Below are positions 9,466 to 20,244 of a stretch of 64,000 nucleotides of DNA, piece after piece. The DNA comes from Mesorhizobium sp. 131-2-1. GTDB taxonomy: Bacteria; Pseudomonadota; Alphaproteobacteria; Rhizobiales; Rhizobiaceae. The stretch spans positions 1,054,001-1,118,000 of the forward strand of contig NZ_AP023247.1 of assembly GCF_016756535.1 (NCBI RefSeq), in the 5' to 3' direction. The stretch's first letter is position 1. Each line of letters opens with the position of its first letter. The notes under the pieces are model-generated. The model was not told the origin of the DNA. It ran no database searches and was given only the letters and a program-made list of their open reading frames with translations. The position numbers and the translations under genes were made by a program.

Positions 9466-10446
9466 ATGACGGCGGCCTCGCTCGAAACCAGGCTGAAGGC
9501 ATCATCGGCGGGCGGTGGCGCCGCACGCGCGCGCATGCTGCGCAGCCTGCTGCCGGCGCTGTCCCTGGCGTTGGTGCTTTTGGCGATCGCCTGGCTCAAC
9601 CCGCGCGCCATCTCCTATTTCGGCTTCACCCTGATGCTCAACCTGGCGATCCCGATCGCGCTGGCAACGATCGCGCAGATGTTCGTCATAGCCGGCAATG
9701 AGCTCGATCTCTCGATCGGCACCTTCGTCGGCTTTGTCGGCTGCGTCACGGCGACCTGGCTGAAGGATGCGCCGCTCATCGGCGTGGCGGTGCTGCTGGG
9801 CTCGATCGGGGTCTACGCGCTGCTCGGCGCGCTGATCCACCTGCGCAACCTGCCCTCGATCGTGGTGACGCTCGGCATGAGCTTCGTCTGGCAGGGCCTC
9901 GCCATCCTCGTCCTGCCGAAGCCCGGCGGCAAGGCGCCCGACTGGCTGTTGTCGCTGATGGCCTTCAAGCCGCCTCTCATTCCGTTCCCGATCGTCGCCG
10001 CGCTGGTGATCGCGGCGGTGGTGCATGTCGGCCTGATGCGCACCTCCTATGGCGTCATCCTGCGCGGTTCCGGCGGCAATGCGGCGGCGTTGCGGCGCGC
10101 CGGCTGGTCGCTGCTCAGGACCAGGATCGTGCTGTTCGCGCTGACCGGCGTGTTCGGCGTGCTCTCCGGCATGGCGCTGATCGGCATCACCACCTCGGCC
10201 GACGCCAATATCGGCAATGGCTACACGCTGCTGTCGATCGCCGGCGTCATCCTCGGCGGCGGAGAATTCGTCGGCGGCCGGGTGTCGCCGATCGGTGCCG
10301 TCATCGGCGCGCTGACACTGGCACTCGCCGCCTCGCCGCTGTTGACCTTCATGCACATCCCACCCGACTGGCAGGTGGCGGCCAACGGCGCCATCCTGAT
10401 CATCGTGCTGGCGGCGCGGGTGCTGATCAGCCGCAGGGAGAGGTAA
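9466..10446 (+). CDS. Sugar ABC transporter permease (CUT2, RbsC-like)
   Basis: This inner-membrane permease of 326 residues has eight to ten hydrophobic segments and the BPD_transp_2 signature regions (AGNELDLSIGTFVG early, SIAGVILGGGEFVGGRVSPIGAVIGA late). It forms the translocation pore with the next gene. ATG 9466 follows the ATPase stop by one base; ATG 9454, overlapping the ATPase by 11 bases, is an equally possible start, and neither has a clear ribosome site. An unusually long polar N-terminal segment precedes the first membrane helix. Confidence 0.87.
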   Translation: MTAASLETRLKASSAGGGAARARMLRSLLPALSLALVLLAIAWLNPRAISYFGFTLMLNLAIPIALATIAQMFVIAGNELDLSIGTFVGFVGCVTATWLKDAPLIGVAVLLGSIGVYALLGALIHLRNLPSIVVTLGMSFVWQGLAILVLPKPGGKAPDWLLSLMAFKPPLIPFPIVAALVIAAVVHVGLMRTSYGVILRGSGGNAAALRRAGWSLLRTRIVLFALTGVFGVLSGMALIGITTSADANIGNGYTLLSIAGVILGGGEFVGGRVSPIGAVIGALTLALAASPLLTFMHIPPDWQVAANGAILIIVLAARVLISRRER

Positions 10447-10449
10447 GCG

Positions 10450-11397
10450 ATGGCCTCACTGCGAATGCTGCTCGCCAAGCCGTGGATCTGGTCCTTTATC
10501 GGCGCTGCCGTGGTGTGGCTGGCAACCATCGTCTTCACCGGCGGCTATGGCGCCGGTGGCATGATCACGGCAGCCCTTTCGCTGGCCGTCTTCACCGTCA
10601 TCGTCGGCGTCGGCCAGATGTTCGTCATCACGCTCGGACCCGGCAATGTCGACTTGTCGCTGCCGGCCAATATCGGGCTTGCCAGCGCCGTCGCCATGAA
10701 GGTGATGGACGGCAATGATTCCATGATCGCCGTCGGGCTGATCGCGGCGCTTGCCACAGGGGCCGCGATCGGCGCGGCCAACTATCTGCTGATCTGGGCG
10801 CTCCGCATCCCGCCGATCATCGCAACCCTGTCGGCGAGCTTCATCATCCAGTCGATCGACATCAGCTACGGGCGCGGGCTGCAGATCAAGCCGCCGCCAG
10901 GCTTCGCCGACTTCACCAACTGGCAATTCCTCGGCATTCCGGTGCTGGCGATGCTGACGGTGCTCTTCACCATAGGCGCGGCAACGGCGCTGCAGCGCAT
11001 GATCTATGGCCGCTCGGTGCTGGCGATCGGCCAGAACATCCGCGCCGCCTGGCTCGCCGGCGTCAATGTCGGCCGCATCCGCTTCCTCACCTATACGTTG
11101 TCCGGCGCGCTCGGCGGCATCGACGGTGCGTTGCTCGCCGGCTATTTCCGCGGCGCCAATGTCGACATCGGCAACGAATATCTGCTGGCTTCGATCGCCG
11201 TTGTGGTCATCGGCGGCACCTCGGTCGCCGGCGGCAAGGCCAATGTGCCGGGCGTCTGGGGCGCCGGCCTGTTCCTGGTGCTGCTGCTCACCATGCTCAA
11301 CACGTTCGGCGTCAGCGCCGGCGTGCGGCTGGTGCTGACCGGGCTGATCATCGTCGGGGTGATTACGGCGGCGGGTGGGGAGAAGGCGCTGCGGTAG
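10450..11397 (+). CDS. Sugar ABC transporter permease (CUT2, RbsC-like)
   Basis: The second permease of the operon has 315 residues and about nine membrane segments. It carries the same family landmarks as its neighbour (GPGNVDLSLPANIGLASA and SIAVVVIGGTSVAGGKANVPGVWGA). ATG 10450 lies three bases after the previous stop and has GGGAGAGG upstream. Two distinct permeases imply a heterodimeric pore. It is the last gene of the transporter operon; 130 bases separate it from the next gene. Confidence 0.88.
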   Translation: MASLRMLLAKPWIWSFIGAAVVWLATIVFTGGYGAGGMITAALSLAVFTVIVGVGQMFVITLGPGNVDLSLPANIGLASAVAMKVMDGNDSMIAVGLIAALATGAAIGAANYLLIWALRIPPIIATLSASFIIQSIDISYGRGLQIKPPPGFADFTNWQFLGIPVLAMLTVLFTIGAATALQRMIYGRSVLAIGQNIRAAWLAGVNVGRIRFLTYTLSGALGGIDGALLAGYFRGANVDIGNEYLLASIAVVVIGGTSVAGGKANVPGVWGAGLFLVLLLTMLNTFGVSAGVRLVLTGLIIVGVITAAGGEKALR

Positions 11398-11527
11398 TGC
11401 CAGGGGGCCATTGCGCCATCGCGCTGCCTGTCCGGACAAGCATTGTGCCAGCGCAACATGCGGTTCCCATTCGGGGCGCGGCCTAGTAAACCCGTTCGCG
11501 ATCGCAGCCGGTCTCGGGAGGTTCCGC

Positions 11528-13597
<2,070 letters not shown>

Positions 13598-13618
13598 GGA
13601 AACGCCGATCGACCCTCA

Positions 13619-13820
13619 CTTCGTCATTCTAGGGCGAAGCGAAGCGTAGACCCTAGAATCCATGCCGTGACGTCCAATTCGAGGATGCAACGGTCTAGAA
13701 CAAGGGTTGACGCAGCCGTCGATCGTTCTGCGCCGTCGCTGCTCTACAGACGTCACGGCATGGATCCTATGGTCTGCGCCGCGTCGCTTCGCTCCTTGCT
13801 CCGCCATAGGATGGCGAAGC
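13619..13820. repeat. Large palindromic intergenic element, family E, copy 1
   Basis: An imperfect inverted repeat of about 200 bp fills most of the gap after the acyl-CoA gene. The left arm starts CTTCGTCATTCTAGGG and contains AATCCATGCCGTGACG. The right arm contains CGTCACGGCATGGAT and ends AGGATGGCGAAG. A second copy with the same arm ends occurs at 45866-46055. The centre (about 13683-13750) differs between the copies. The rest of the gap to 13949 holds only the hairpin described next. Confidence 0.8.
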
Positions 13821-13865
13821 AGAGGATCGCTCTCTACCCCATCAAATTTGACCATGTGGACAAAA

Positions 13866-13897
13866 GTCAGACACCGTTCCATAGTCCGGTGTCTGAC
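13866..13897. promoter_or_regulatory. Perfect 11-bp inverted repeat upstream of the BMP-type binding protein
   Basis: GTCAGACACCG (13866-13876) and CGGTGTCTGAC (13887-13897) form a perfect stem with a 10-base loop, 53 bases before the ATG of the binding protein. It is not followed by a T run, so a regulator operator or leader hairpin is as likely as a terminator. No matching regulator gene is adjacent. Confidence 0.5.
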
Positions 13898-13949
13898 ATT
13901 TCCTGAGAACGGCCGGCTCGACACGGCTGTCGAACAGAGGGGCACTTCC

Positions 13950-14975
13950 ATGAAAAACGATCTTAGCAAAACGCAACGCGCCGGCCTGTCGCGGCGCACC
14001 GTGCTGGAACTCGGCGCGCTGGGTCTGGCGGCAGCCGTGCTGCCGAATGCTGCCTTCGCCAAGGACAAGAAGCTGAAGGTGGCGGCGATCTTCGCCACGC
14101 CCATCGAGGAGCCGTGGGACAACCAGATCCACGTTGCCTTGCAGAAGGCCGAGAAGGAGCTTGGCATCGAGTACAAATGGTCGGAGAAGGTGCAGACCGC
14201 CGACTTCAGCCGCGTCATGCGCGAATATGCGCAGGGCGGCTACCAGCTGGTGCTGGGCGATGCCTTCGCGGCCGAGCGCGAATCCCGAAAGACCGCCAAG
14301 CAGTTCCCGAAGACGGCCTGGCTTTTCGGCTCCGGCGCTGGTCCGGCGGAGCCCAATTTCGGCGTCTTCGACAACTGGATCCATGAGCCCGCGTATCTCT
14401 CCGGCTTGATCGCCGGCAAGATGTCGAAGTCGGGCACCGTCGGCGCGGTGGCGGCGATGGGCATTCCGGAAGTGAACCGGCTGGTCAACGCCTTCTTTGC
14501 CGGCGCCAAGGAGGTCAATCCGAACATCAAGAAGAAGGTCGCCTTCATCGGCTCCTTCTTCGATCCGCCGAAGGCCAAGGAAGCGGCCGTGGCGCAGATC
14601 GATGCCGGCGTCGACGTGATCTATGCCGAGCGCTTCGGCGTCATCGAGGCGGCGGTCGAGAAGAAAATCCTCGCCATCTCCAACATGTCCGACCAGTCGA
14701 GCCTCGGCCCGGATACGGTGATCACCGGACCGGTGTGGGACATGTACCCAACGGTCGAGCAGGCCATCAAGCTGGTCAAGGCGGGCGTGTTCACCGCGCA
14801 GGACTATGGCGACTTTTCGCGCATGGCCAAGGGCGGCTCCTTCCTGGCGCCGTACCACAAGTTCGACAAGACGCTGCCGGCCGAGGTCAAGGACCTGGTC
14901 GAGAAGAAGAAGGCCGAAATCCTGGAAGGCAATTTCCGCGTCGACGTCGACGAGAACACGCCGGTCTCGGATTGA
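13950..14975 (+). CDS. BMP-family ABC transporter substrate-binding protein (nucleoside-type), Tat-like signal
   Basis: The 341-residue protein belongs to the Bmp/Med family of periplasmic binders, whose studied members carry nucleosides or related purines. The N-terminus has a twin-arginine signal (LSRRTVLELGALG around residues 14-26, cleavage near AFA). The mature part includes IFATPIEEPWDNQIHVAL and EAAVAQIDAGVDVIYAERFG. ATG 13950 is preceded by AGAGGGG. A Tat signal is less usual than a Sec or lipoprotein signal in this family. A palindromic element separates it from the ATPase gene of the same operon. The substrate is unproven. Confidence 0.88.
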   Translation: MKNDLSKTQRAGLSRRTVLELGALGLAAAVLPNAAFAKDKKLKVAAIFATPIEEPWDNQIHVALQKAEKELGIEYKWSEKVQTADFSRVMREYAQGGYQLVLGDAFAAERESRKTAKQFPKTAWLFGSGAGPAEPNFGVFDNWIHEPAYLSGLIAGKMSKSGTVGAVAAMGIPEVNRLVNAFFAGAKEVNPNIKKKVAFIGSFFDPPKAKEAAVAQIDAGVDVIYAERFGVIEAAVEKKILAISNMSDQSSLGPDTVITGPVWDMYPTVEQAIKLVKAGVFTAQDYGDFSRMAKGGSFLAPYHKFDKTLPAEVKDLVEKKKAEILEGNFRVDVDENTPVSD

Positions 14976-14980
14976 TTTTT

Positions 14981-15116
14981 CACCCTCCCCCTTGTGGGGA
15001 GGGTCGGTCCGCGAAGCGGAGCGGGGTGGGGGGCTTTGGCGCCGCACCCCCGCCCCGTCTCGCCAATGACGCTTCGCGTCGTTTGCTCGCCGACCCTCCC
15101 CACAAGGGGGAGGGTG
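14981..15116. repeat. Large palindromic intergenic element, family A, copy 1
   Basis: This inverted repeat begins CACCCTCCCCCTTGTGGGGA and ends with the complement (CCCTCCCCACAAGGGGGAGG), with an inner GC-rich region of short hairpins (GCGAAGCGGAGC and ACGCTTCGCGT). It starts five bases after the binding-protein stop and fills the gap to the ATPase gene. A copy occurs at 63325-63444. Confidence 0.85.
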
Positions 15117-15151
15117 CACAGCTCCACCGCCATCGCCTACCAGGAGCACCC

Positions 15152-16663
15152 TTGTCCGCCCCTCTGATCGAAATGCGCGGCATCACCAAGAGCTTCGGCG
15201 CCGTCAGGGCGAACGAGGCGGTCGATCTCAGCGTCGCGCCGGGTGAAATCCTCGGCCTGCTCGGCGAGAACGGCGCCGGCAAGACGACGCTGATGAACGT
15301 GCTGTTCGGCGCCTATGCGCCGGATGCCGGCGAGATCCTGGTCGACGGCAGGCCGGTGACCATCCGCAGCTCGGCCGATGCGCTGGCCGCCGGCATCGGC
15401 ATGGTGCACCAGCATTTTCATCTGGCGCCGCGGCTGACGGTGTTGGAAAACCTTTTGATCGGCATTCCCGGCAAGTCCGGCCGCATCGACCGCGCCGGCG
15501 GGCTGGCGCGGCTGAAGGAGATCGGCAGCCAGCATGGGCTGAGCCTCGATCCCGCCCTGCCGGTCTCGGCGCTGTCGGTCGGCGAACAGCAGCGGCTGGA
15601 GATCATCAAGGCGCTGTTTCGCGGCGCCAAGCTGCTGATCCTCGACGAGCCGACGGCGGTGCTGGCGCCGAGCGAGGTCGATGGCCTGTTCGCTGCCTTG
15701 CGGTCGATGGCGGGCCAGGGGCTCGGCATCATCTTCATCTCGCACAAGCTCAACGAAGTCAGGGCGCTGACGCATCGCTGCGTGGTGCTGCGTCATGGTC
15801 GTGTCGCCGGCCGCGTCGACGATCCCGCCAACACGACGTCGTCCGCCATGGCGCAATTGATGTGCGGCCATGAGATCGTGCCGCCGGCCAGAGGACCCTC
15901 GACGCCGGGCGCGACGGTGCTTGCCCTCGACGGCATTTCCTCGTCGGGTCACTCCGGCACTACGCTGCAAGATGTGTCGCTGTCGGTGCGGGCGGGCGAG
16001 ATCCTCGGCATCGCCGGCGTTTCAGGCAACGGCCAGCGGGCGCTGGCCGACGTCATCTCCGGCATGCTGGCGCCCGGTGCCGGCGCGATGACGATAGCCG
16101 GCAAAGCAGTCACGCAGTTCTCGCCTCGCGCGGTGCAGGCGCTCGGTCTCGGCCGCATCCCGGAAGACCGGATGACGACCGGGCTGGTGACCAACCTGCC
16201 GCTTGCCGATTCCATGGTGCTGCCGCGCATCGGCACCGAGGCGTTCAGCCGTAAAGGGCTGCTCAATCCCGGCGCCATCCGCGCCTTCGCCGAGGAGCAG
16301 ATCAAGGCCTATGACATACGCTGCCCTGGGCCGATGACGCGCGCCGGCGCGCTGTCCGGCGGCAATCTGCAGAAGGCGCTTTTGGCTCGCGAGCTCGCCT
16401 TCGATCCGAAGGTGCTGATCGTCTCGCAGCCGACACGCGGGCTCGACATCGGCGCCGCCCGCTTCATCCACGAGAAGTTCCTTGCCATGCGCGCCAAGGG
16501 CTGCGGCATCGTCGTCATCGGCGAAGACCTTGAGGAATTGCTGATGCTCTCCGACCGCATCGCGGTGATGTATGAGGGCCGTATCGCCGGAACGCTCGCC
16601 AGCGCGGACGCCAGCGTCGCAAGGCTCGGCCTGATGATGACCGGCGCGGAGGGGCACGCCTGA
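15152..16663 (+). CDS. ABC transporter ATP-binding protein, BMP/nucleoside-type (two NBDs)
   Basis: The 503-residue double ATPase energises the following two permeases. The first domain has Walker A GENGAGKTT, signature LSVGEQQ and Walker B LLILDEPTAV. The second has GVSGNGQRA and LSGGNLQ with VLIVSQPTRG, the pattern of the nucleoside/BMP transporter class. The start is taken as TTG 15152 because AGGAG lies about six bases upstream and the protein then begins MSAPLIEMRGITKSFGAVRA, the usual N-terminus. The stop overlaps the permease ATG by one base. Confidence 0.87.
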   Translation: MSAPLIEMRGITKSFGAVRANEAVDLSVAPGEILGLLGENGAGKTTLMNVLFGAYAPDAGEILVDGRPVTIRSSADALAAGIGMVHQHFHLAPRLTVLENLLIGIPGKSGRIDRAGGLARLKEIGSQHGLSLDPALPVSALSVGEQQRLEIIKALFRGAKLLILDEPTAVLAPSEVDGLFAALRSMAGQGLGIIFISHKLNEVRALTHRCVVLRHGRVAGRVDDPANTTSSAMAQLMCGHEIVPPARGPSTPGATVLALDGISSSGHSGTTLQDVSLSVRAGEILGIAGVSGNGQRALADVISGMLAPGAGAMTIAGKAVTQFSPRAVQALGLGRIPEDRMTTGLVTNLPLADSMVLPRIGTEAFSRKGLLNPGAIRAFAEEQIKAYDIRCPGPMTRAGALSGGNLQKALLARELAFDPKVLIVSQPTRGLDIGAARFIHEKFLAMRAKGCGIVVIGEDLEELLMLSDRIAVMYEGRIAGTLASADASVARLGLMMTGAEGHA

Positions 16664-17718
16664 TGTTTCGCCTGGAAGCCCGCACCTCGACGCCTGCCTG
16701 GTTCAACCTCGCGCTGCCGCTGCTCGCGATCGGGGCGACGCTCATTCTGTGCAGCGGCCTGATCGCCATCGCCGGCGCCGGTGTGGTCGAGGCCTATGGT
16801 GTGATGCTCTCGGCCTCGCTCGGCGACAGCTATGCCATCACCGAAACGCTGGTGCGCGCCGCACCGATGATCTTCACCGGTCTCGCCGTGGCGGTCGCCT
16901 TCCGGGCAAAATTCTGGAACATCGGCGCCGAAGGCCAGTTGCTGGCGGGTGCGGTTGCAAGCTGCGCCGTCGGCGCCATCCCCATGCCGGGTTACCTCGC
17001 CATGCTTTTGATGGCGGTTGCCGGCGCGGCCGCCGGCGCCGTTGTGGCGCAGGTGCCGGCGACGCTGCGCGTCAAATTCAAGGTCGACGACGTGGTCAGC
17101 TCGCTGCTGCTCAACTCGGTCATCTACTATGCGCTGATGGCGCTGATCGAAGGGCCGTGGAAGGACAGCTTCAGCGGCTATCCGATCTCGCCGCCGATCG
17201 AGGATGCCGCCAATTTCCCGGTGCTGATCGAGGGCACGCGGCTGCATCTCGGCGTCATCGTGGCGCTGGTCGCGGCGCCCTTGATCTGGTTCCTGATCGC
17301 GCGCACCACGCTGGGCTTCCGGATCCGCGTCACCGGCGAGAATCCGGAGGCGGCGCGCTATGGCGGCATCAACGTGCAGCGCGTGCTGTTGTCGACGGCG
17401 CTGCTCACCGGCGCGCTGGCCGGGCTCGCCGGTGTCGGCGAGGTCGGTGGCGTCCACTTCCAGGTGATGAGCGATATTTCGCCCGGCTATGGCTATTCCG
17501 GCATCGTCGTCGCGATGCTGGCCAGGCTCAACCCGCTCGGCGTGGTGCCGGCGGCGATCTTCCTTGCCGCCGTCATGACCGGCGCCGAGGCGATGTCGCG
17601 GGCGACCGGCGTGCCGGCATTCCTCAGCGACGTCATCCAGGGCACGGCGCTGCTCGCCATGCTGGTGGCGCTGCTGTTCACCGCCTACCGCGTCCGCCGT
17701 GTCGGAGCCTCCCGATGA
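16663..17718 (+). CDS. ABC transporter permease, BMP/nucleoside-type
   Basis: This 351-residue inner-membrane permease has about nine hydrophobic segments and belongs to the BPD_transp_2 family. Typical regions are AFRAKFWNIGAEGQLLAGA, KVDDVVSSLLLNSVIYY and SPGYGYSGIVVAMLARLNP. Its first codon overlaps the ATPase stop and its stop overlaps the next ATG (ATGA), showing tight coupling. It pairs with the next gene to form a heterodimeric pore. The N-terminal location and GAEGQL motif match the first permease of nucleoside uptake systems. Confidence 0.9.
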   Translation: MFRLEARTSTPAWFNLALPLLAIGATLILCSGLIAIAGAGVVEAYGVMLSASLGDSYAITETLVRAAPMIFTGLAVAVAFRAKFWNIGAEGQLLAGAVASCAVGAIPMPGYLAMLLMAVAGAAAGAVVAQVPATLRVKFKVDDVVSSLLLNSVIYYALMALIEGPWKDSFSGYPISPPIEDAANFPVLIEGTRLHLGVIVALVAAPLIWFLIARTTLGFRIRVTGENPEAARYGGINVQRVLLSTALLTGALAGLAGVGEVGGVHFQVMSDISPGYGYSGIVVAMLARLNPLGVVPAAIFLAAVMTGAEAMSRATGVPAFLSDVIQGTALLAMLVALLFTAYRVRRVGASR

Positions 17719-18659
17719 GCGCGGTGTTCGAGCAGATCTTCCAGGTCGGCTTCCTCGCCGCCATCATCCGCATCGCCACGCCGTTGGCCTTCGCCACGCT
17801 CGGCGAAATGTTCTCCGAACGGGCCGGCGTGCTCAATCTCGGCATCGAGGGCATCATGCTGTTGTCGGCGATGGCCGGCTTCACCGCCACCAGTCTCAGC
17901 GGCAGCCTGTGGCTGGGCGTCTTGGTCGCGGTGCTCACCGGCGCGCTGATGGGTGCAGTGCATGCGCTGTTCACGGTGGCGCTGGGCCTCAGCCAGCATG
18001 TCTGTGGCATCGGCGTGACGCTGTTCTGCTCCGGGCTTGCCTATTTCCTCTACCGGCTGATCTTCGGCCAGCAATCGGTGCCGCCGAGCATCAAGGGTTT
18101 TCAGCCGGTGCCGATCCCGCTGCTTTCGGACATCCCGATCCTGGGCCCGGCGGTGTTCAACCAGTTTGCGCTGGTCTATCTGGCGATCATCGCCGTTCCG
18201 CTCGCCGCCTTCGTGCTCTACCGCACGCCGTGGGGACTGTCGGTGCGCATGGTCGGCGAAAATCCGCGCGCCGCCGACTCGGCTGGCGTCAGCGTGATTG
18301 GCACGCGTTTCCAGGCGGTGATCCTCGGCGGTGCGCTGATGGGTCTAGCCGGCGCGTTCCTGACCATGGCGCAGTTCAACGCCTTCACCTTCGGCGTCGT
18401 CTCGGGGCGCGGCTGGGTGGCGATCGCGCTGGTGGTGTTCGGCCGCTGGGATCCGTGGCGCTCGGCGGGCGCTGCGCTGTTGTTCGCCTTCGTCGATGCG
18501 CTGCAACTGCGCATGCAGGCGAGCGGGCTCGGCCACATCCCCTACGAAGCGTTCCTGATGCTGCCCTTCATCTTCACCATCGTCGCCATGGCCGTCATGT
18601 CGCGCAACGCGGTGGCGCCCTCGGCGCTGCTCAAGCCATTTCGACGGGAAGAACGGTAG
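17715..18659 (+). CDS. ABC transporter permease, BMP/nucleoside-type
   Basis: This is the second, shorter permease (314 residues), with family motifs FSERAGVLNLGIEGIMLLSA and ALVVFGRWDPWRSAGAAL. The ERAGVLNLGIEG segment is typical of the second permease of BMP-type transporters. ATG 17715 overlaps the preceding stop by four bases. It ends the operon; a palindromic element follows 17 bases later. Confidence 0.9.
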   Translation: MSAVFEQIFQVGFLAAIIRIATPLAFATLGEMFSERAGVLNLGIEGIMLLSAMAGFTATSLSGSLWLGVLVAVLTGALMGAVHALFTVALGLSQHVCGIGVTLFCSGLAYFLYRLIFGQQSVPPSIKGFQPVPIPLLSDIPILGPAVFNQFALVYLAIIAVPLAAFVLYRTPWGLSVRMVGENPRAADSAGVSVIGTRFQAVILGGALMGLAGAFLTMAQFNAFTFGVVSGRGWVAIALVVFGRWDPWRSAGAALLFAFVDALQLRMQASGLGHIPYEAFLMLPFIFTIVAMAVMSRNAVAPSALLKPFRREER

Positions 18660-18675
18660 AGGAGCAGGACTTGGT

Positions 18676-18860
18676 GCCTTTCCTCTCCCTCCGGAGGGGG
18701 GAGAGGTGGCGCTGCGAAGCAGCGACGGAGTGGGGGAACCACCTTGCAACCGTCGCCAACGGACACGCAATAATCTTCCTGCACTGCGCCAAGGGTCGAC
18801 CCCCACTCCGTCGAGTTGCGCTCGACACCTCTCCCCCGATCGACGGGGGAGAGGAAGGGC
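18676..18860. repeat. Large palindromic intergenic element, family B, copy 1
   Basis: The left arm is CCTTTCCTCTCCCTCCGGAG with GGCGCTGCGAAGCAGCGACG and GGAGTGGGGGAACCACC. The right arm is CCCCCACTCCGTCGAG with CTCTCCCCCGATCGACGGG and GAGGAAGGGC. It lies between the convergent BMP operon and SDR gene, leaving no other sequence in that gap. A close copy is at 32279-32479. Confidence 0.85.
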
Positions 18861-18876
18861 GCCAAGCCTTGGATAC

Positions 18877-19644
18877 TCACATCGCCGTAAAGGCGTTGTC
18901 TACGAACAGATGGGCGCCGTTGACGAAGCTGGATTCATCGCTGGCCAAAAACAGCGCCGCCTTCGCCACCTCCTCCGGCTCGCCGATGCGGCCCTGCTGG
19001 GCGGCAAGTGCCGCGTCCGAAACATCAACGCCGAGCTTGCCGAGGTCGGCCACCTCGCGCAGCCCGTGCGGCGTGCGGATGAAGCCGGGGCAGACGGCGT
19101 TGCAGCGGATGTTGCGATCGCGAAACTCGACCGCGATGGCGCGCGCGAACATGTGGCAGGCGCCCTTGGTGGTGTCGTAGAGCACCTCGTTCGGGGTCGC
19201 GGCCACCGCCGAGATCGACGAGGTGCAGACGATCGAACCGCCGCCGGCGGCGATCATGCCGGGCAGCACGGCGCGCGTCATCAGGAACATCGAGCGCACA
19301 TTGACCGCATGCAGCCAGTCCCATTCCGTGAGCGTCGTCTCCAGGAACGGCTTTATCACGATGGTGCCGGCGTGGTTGAACAGCACTGTGACAGGACCGA
19401 GCTTTGCCGTCGCCGCCTTCACCGCTGCCTCGACCTGCGTCTCGTCGGAAACATCCGCCACGAAATGTTCCACGACGTGGCCGCGGGCGCGGATCGCCGC
19501 CGCGGTGGCTGCCGCCGCGTCGCCGTTGCGGTCGACGATCGCCACCTTGGCGCCTTCCGCCGCGAACAGCTCGGAAGCCGCCCCGCCCATGCCCGTCGCG
19601 CCGCCCGAAATGATCGCGACCTTGCCCGCCAGCCTTCCGCCCAT
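18877..19644 (-). CDS. SDR-family NAD(P)-dependent oxidoreductase
   Basis: The 255-residue classical short-chain dehydrogenase has the cofactor motif GGATGMG (residues 14-20), an NHAG variant of the NNAG motif (90-93), a serine pair at 142-143 and the catalytic Tyr156-x3-Lys160 (YDTTK). The C-terminus ends with the family's LFVDNAFTAM-type tail. ATG 19644 has GAGGGAGAG upstream; the frame is open further but lacks family similarity. It is convergent with the BMP transporter and monocistronic. The substrate, probably a secondary alcohol or sugar, is not identifiable. Confidence 0.88.
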   Translation of the reverse strand: MGGRLAGKVAIISGGATGMGGAASELFAAEGAKVAIVDRNGDAAAATAAAIRARGHVVEHFVADVSDETQVEAAVKAATAKLGPVTVLFNHAGTIVIKPFLETTLTEWDWLHAVNVRSMFLMTRAVLPGMIAAGGGSIVCTSSISAVAATPNEVLYDTTKGACHMFARAIAVEFRDRNIRCNAVCPGFIRTPHGLREVADLGKLGVDVSDAALAAQQGRIGEPEEVAKAALFLASDESSFVNGAHLFVDNAFTAM

Positions 19645-19863
19645 GCTTTCTCTCCCTCTGATCTGATGCTTCACGCGTGAACCGGCGACGATGCTATCCT
19701 CCATGCGCCGGATGGCCAAGCGTGCCGCCAGGTACCAGGGGTTCCTTTTTCGGCGGTCTCTTGCCCGAACGCTGGCCGCTTGGTCCGCTCCAAGCCACGA
19801 TCCCGTCTGATCTCCTTCGAGCCGATTTCCCCAGTCGAGGGCGATACAGAAAAGCCAAACCTA

Positions 19864-19906
19864 TTTTCGGAGCACCAGGAGAAATTCGTTCTGCATGCTC
19901 CGAAAA
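19864..19906. promoter_or_regulatory. 11-bp perfect inverted repeat in the SDR/small-protein gap
   Basis: TTTTCGGAGCA (19864-19874) and TGCTCCGAAAA (19896-19906) form a perfect stem with a 21-base loop, about 60 bases upstream of a small membrane protein and in the gap (19645-19964) between two divergent genes. A/T runs at both ends would allow it to act as a terminator on either strand or as an operator. Nothing else is recognised in this gap. Confidence 0.45.
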
Positions 19907-19964
19907 AATAGCAATCGACAAAGTCTACTGATTTTATAGATTAATGGCCGAGATGGAGGCCGAC

Positions 19965-20114
19965 ATGTCCTATTACCAGAACGCCCAGACAGACCGCAGA
20001 GGCCAGGCCGTCGGCCAGAGCTGGCGGCCGGCCTATGGCGGCGCTTTCGCCTATCTCGTTTTCGCCCTTGCGTTCGTGTTCACCGGGGCAGTCGTGCTGG
20101 GCCTCATTCCCTGA
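19965..20114 (+). CDS. Small single-pass membrane protein, 49 aa, unrecognised
   Basis: The protein starts MSYYQNAQTDRRGQAVGQSW, followed by a hydrophobic helix (about residues 27-48, AFAYLVFALAFVFTGAVVLG) reaching the C-terminus. ATG 19965 has GGAGG eight bases upstream; an in-frame ATG at 19944 is possible but lacks such a site. The polar, tyrosine- and arginine-containing N-terminus would face the cytoplasm and the tail would be anchored in the inner membrane. No function is recognised. It lies upstream of the flavin monooxygenase gene (130-base gap) and might share its transcript. Confidence 0.6.
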   Translation: MSYYQNAQTDRRGQAVGQSWRPAYGGAFAYLVFALAFVFTGAVVLGLIP

Positions 20115-20244
20115 GGCACGGCAACCAAGGGGTGGCGGCCTAACGCTTTCAGGCAACCGGAGTTGAGTGAGCTGCATCCGCGGCGCGTTTTCGCGCGCTT
20201 TGTGGCTGCGATATGCGATTCCAAACGTGATGGAGGAGATGGCA

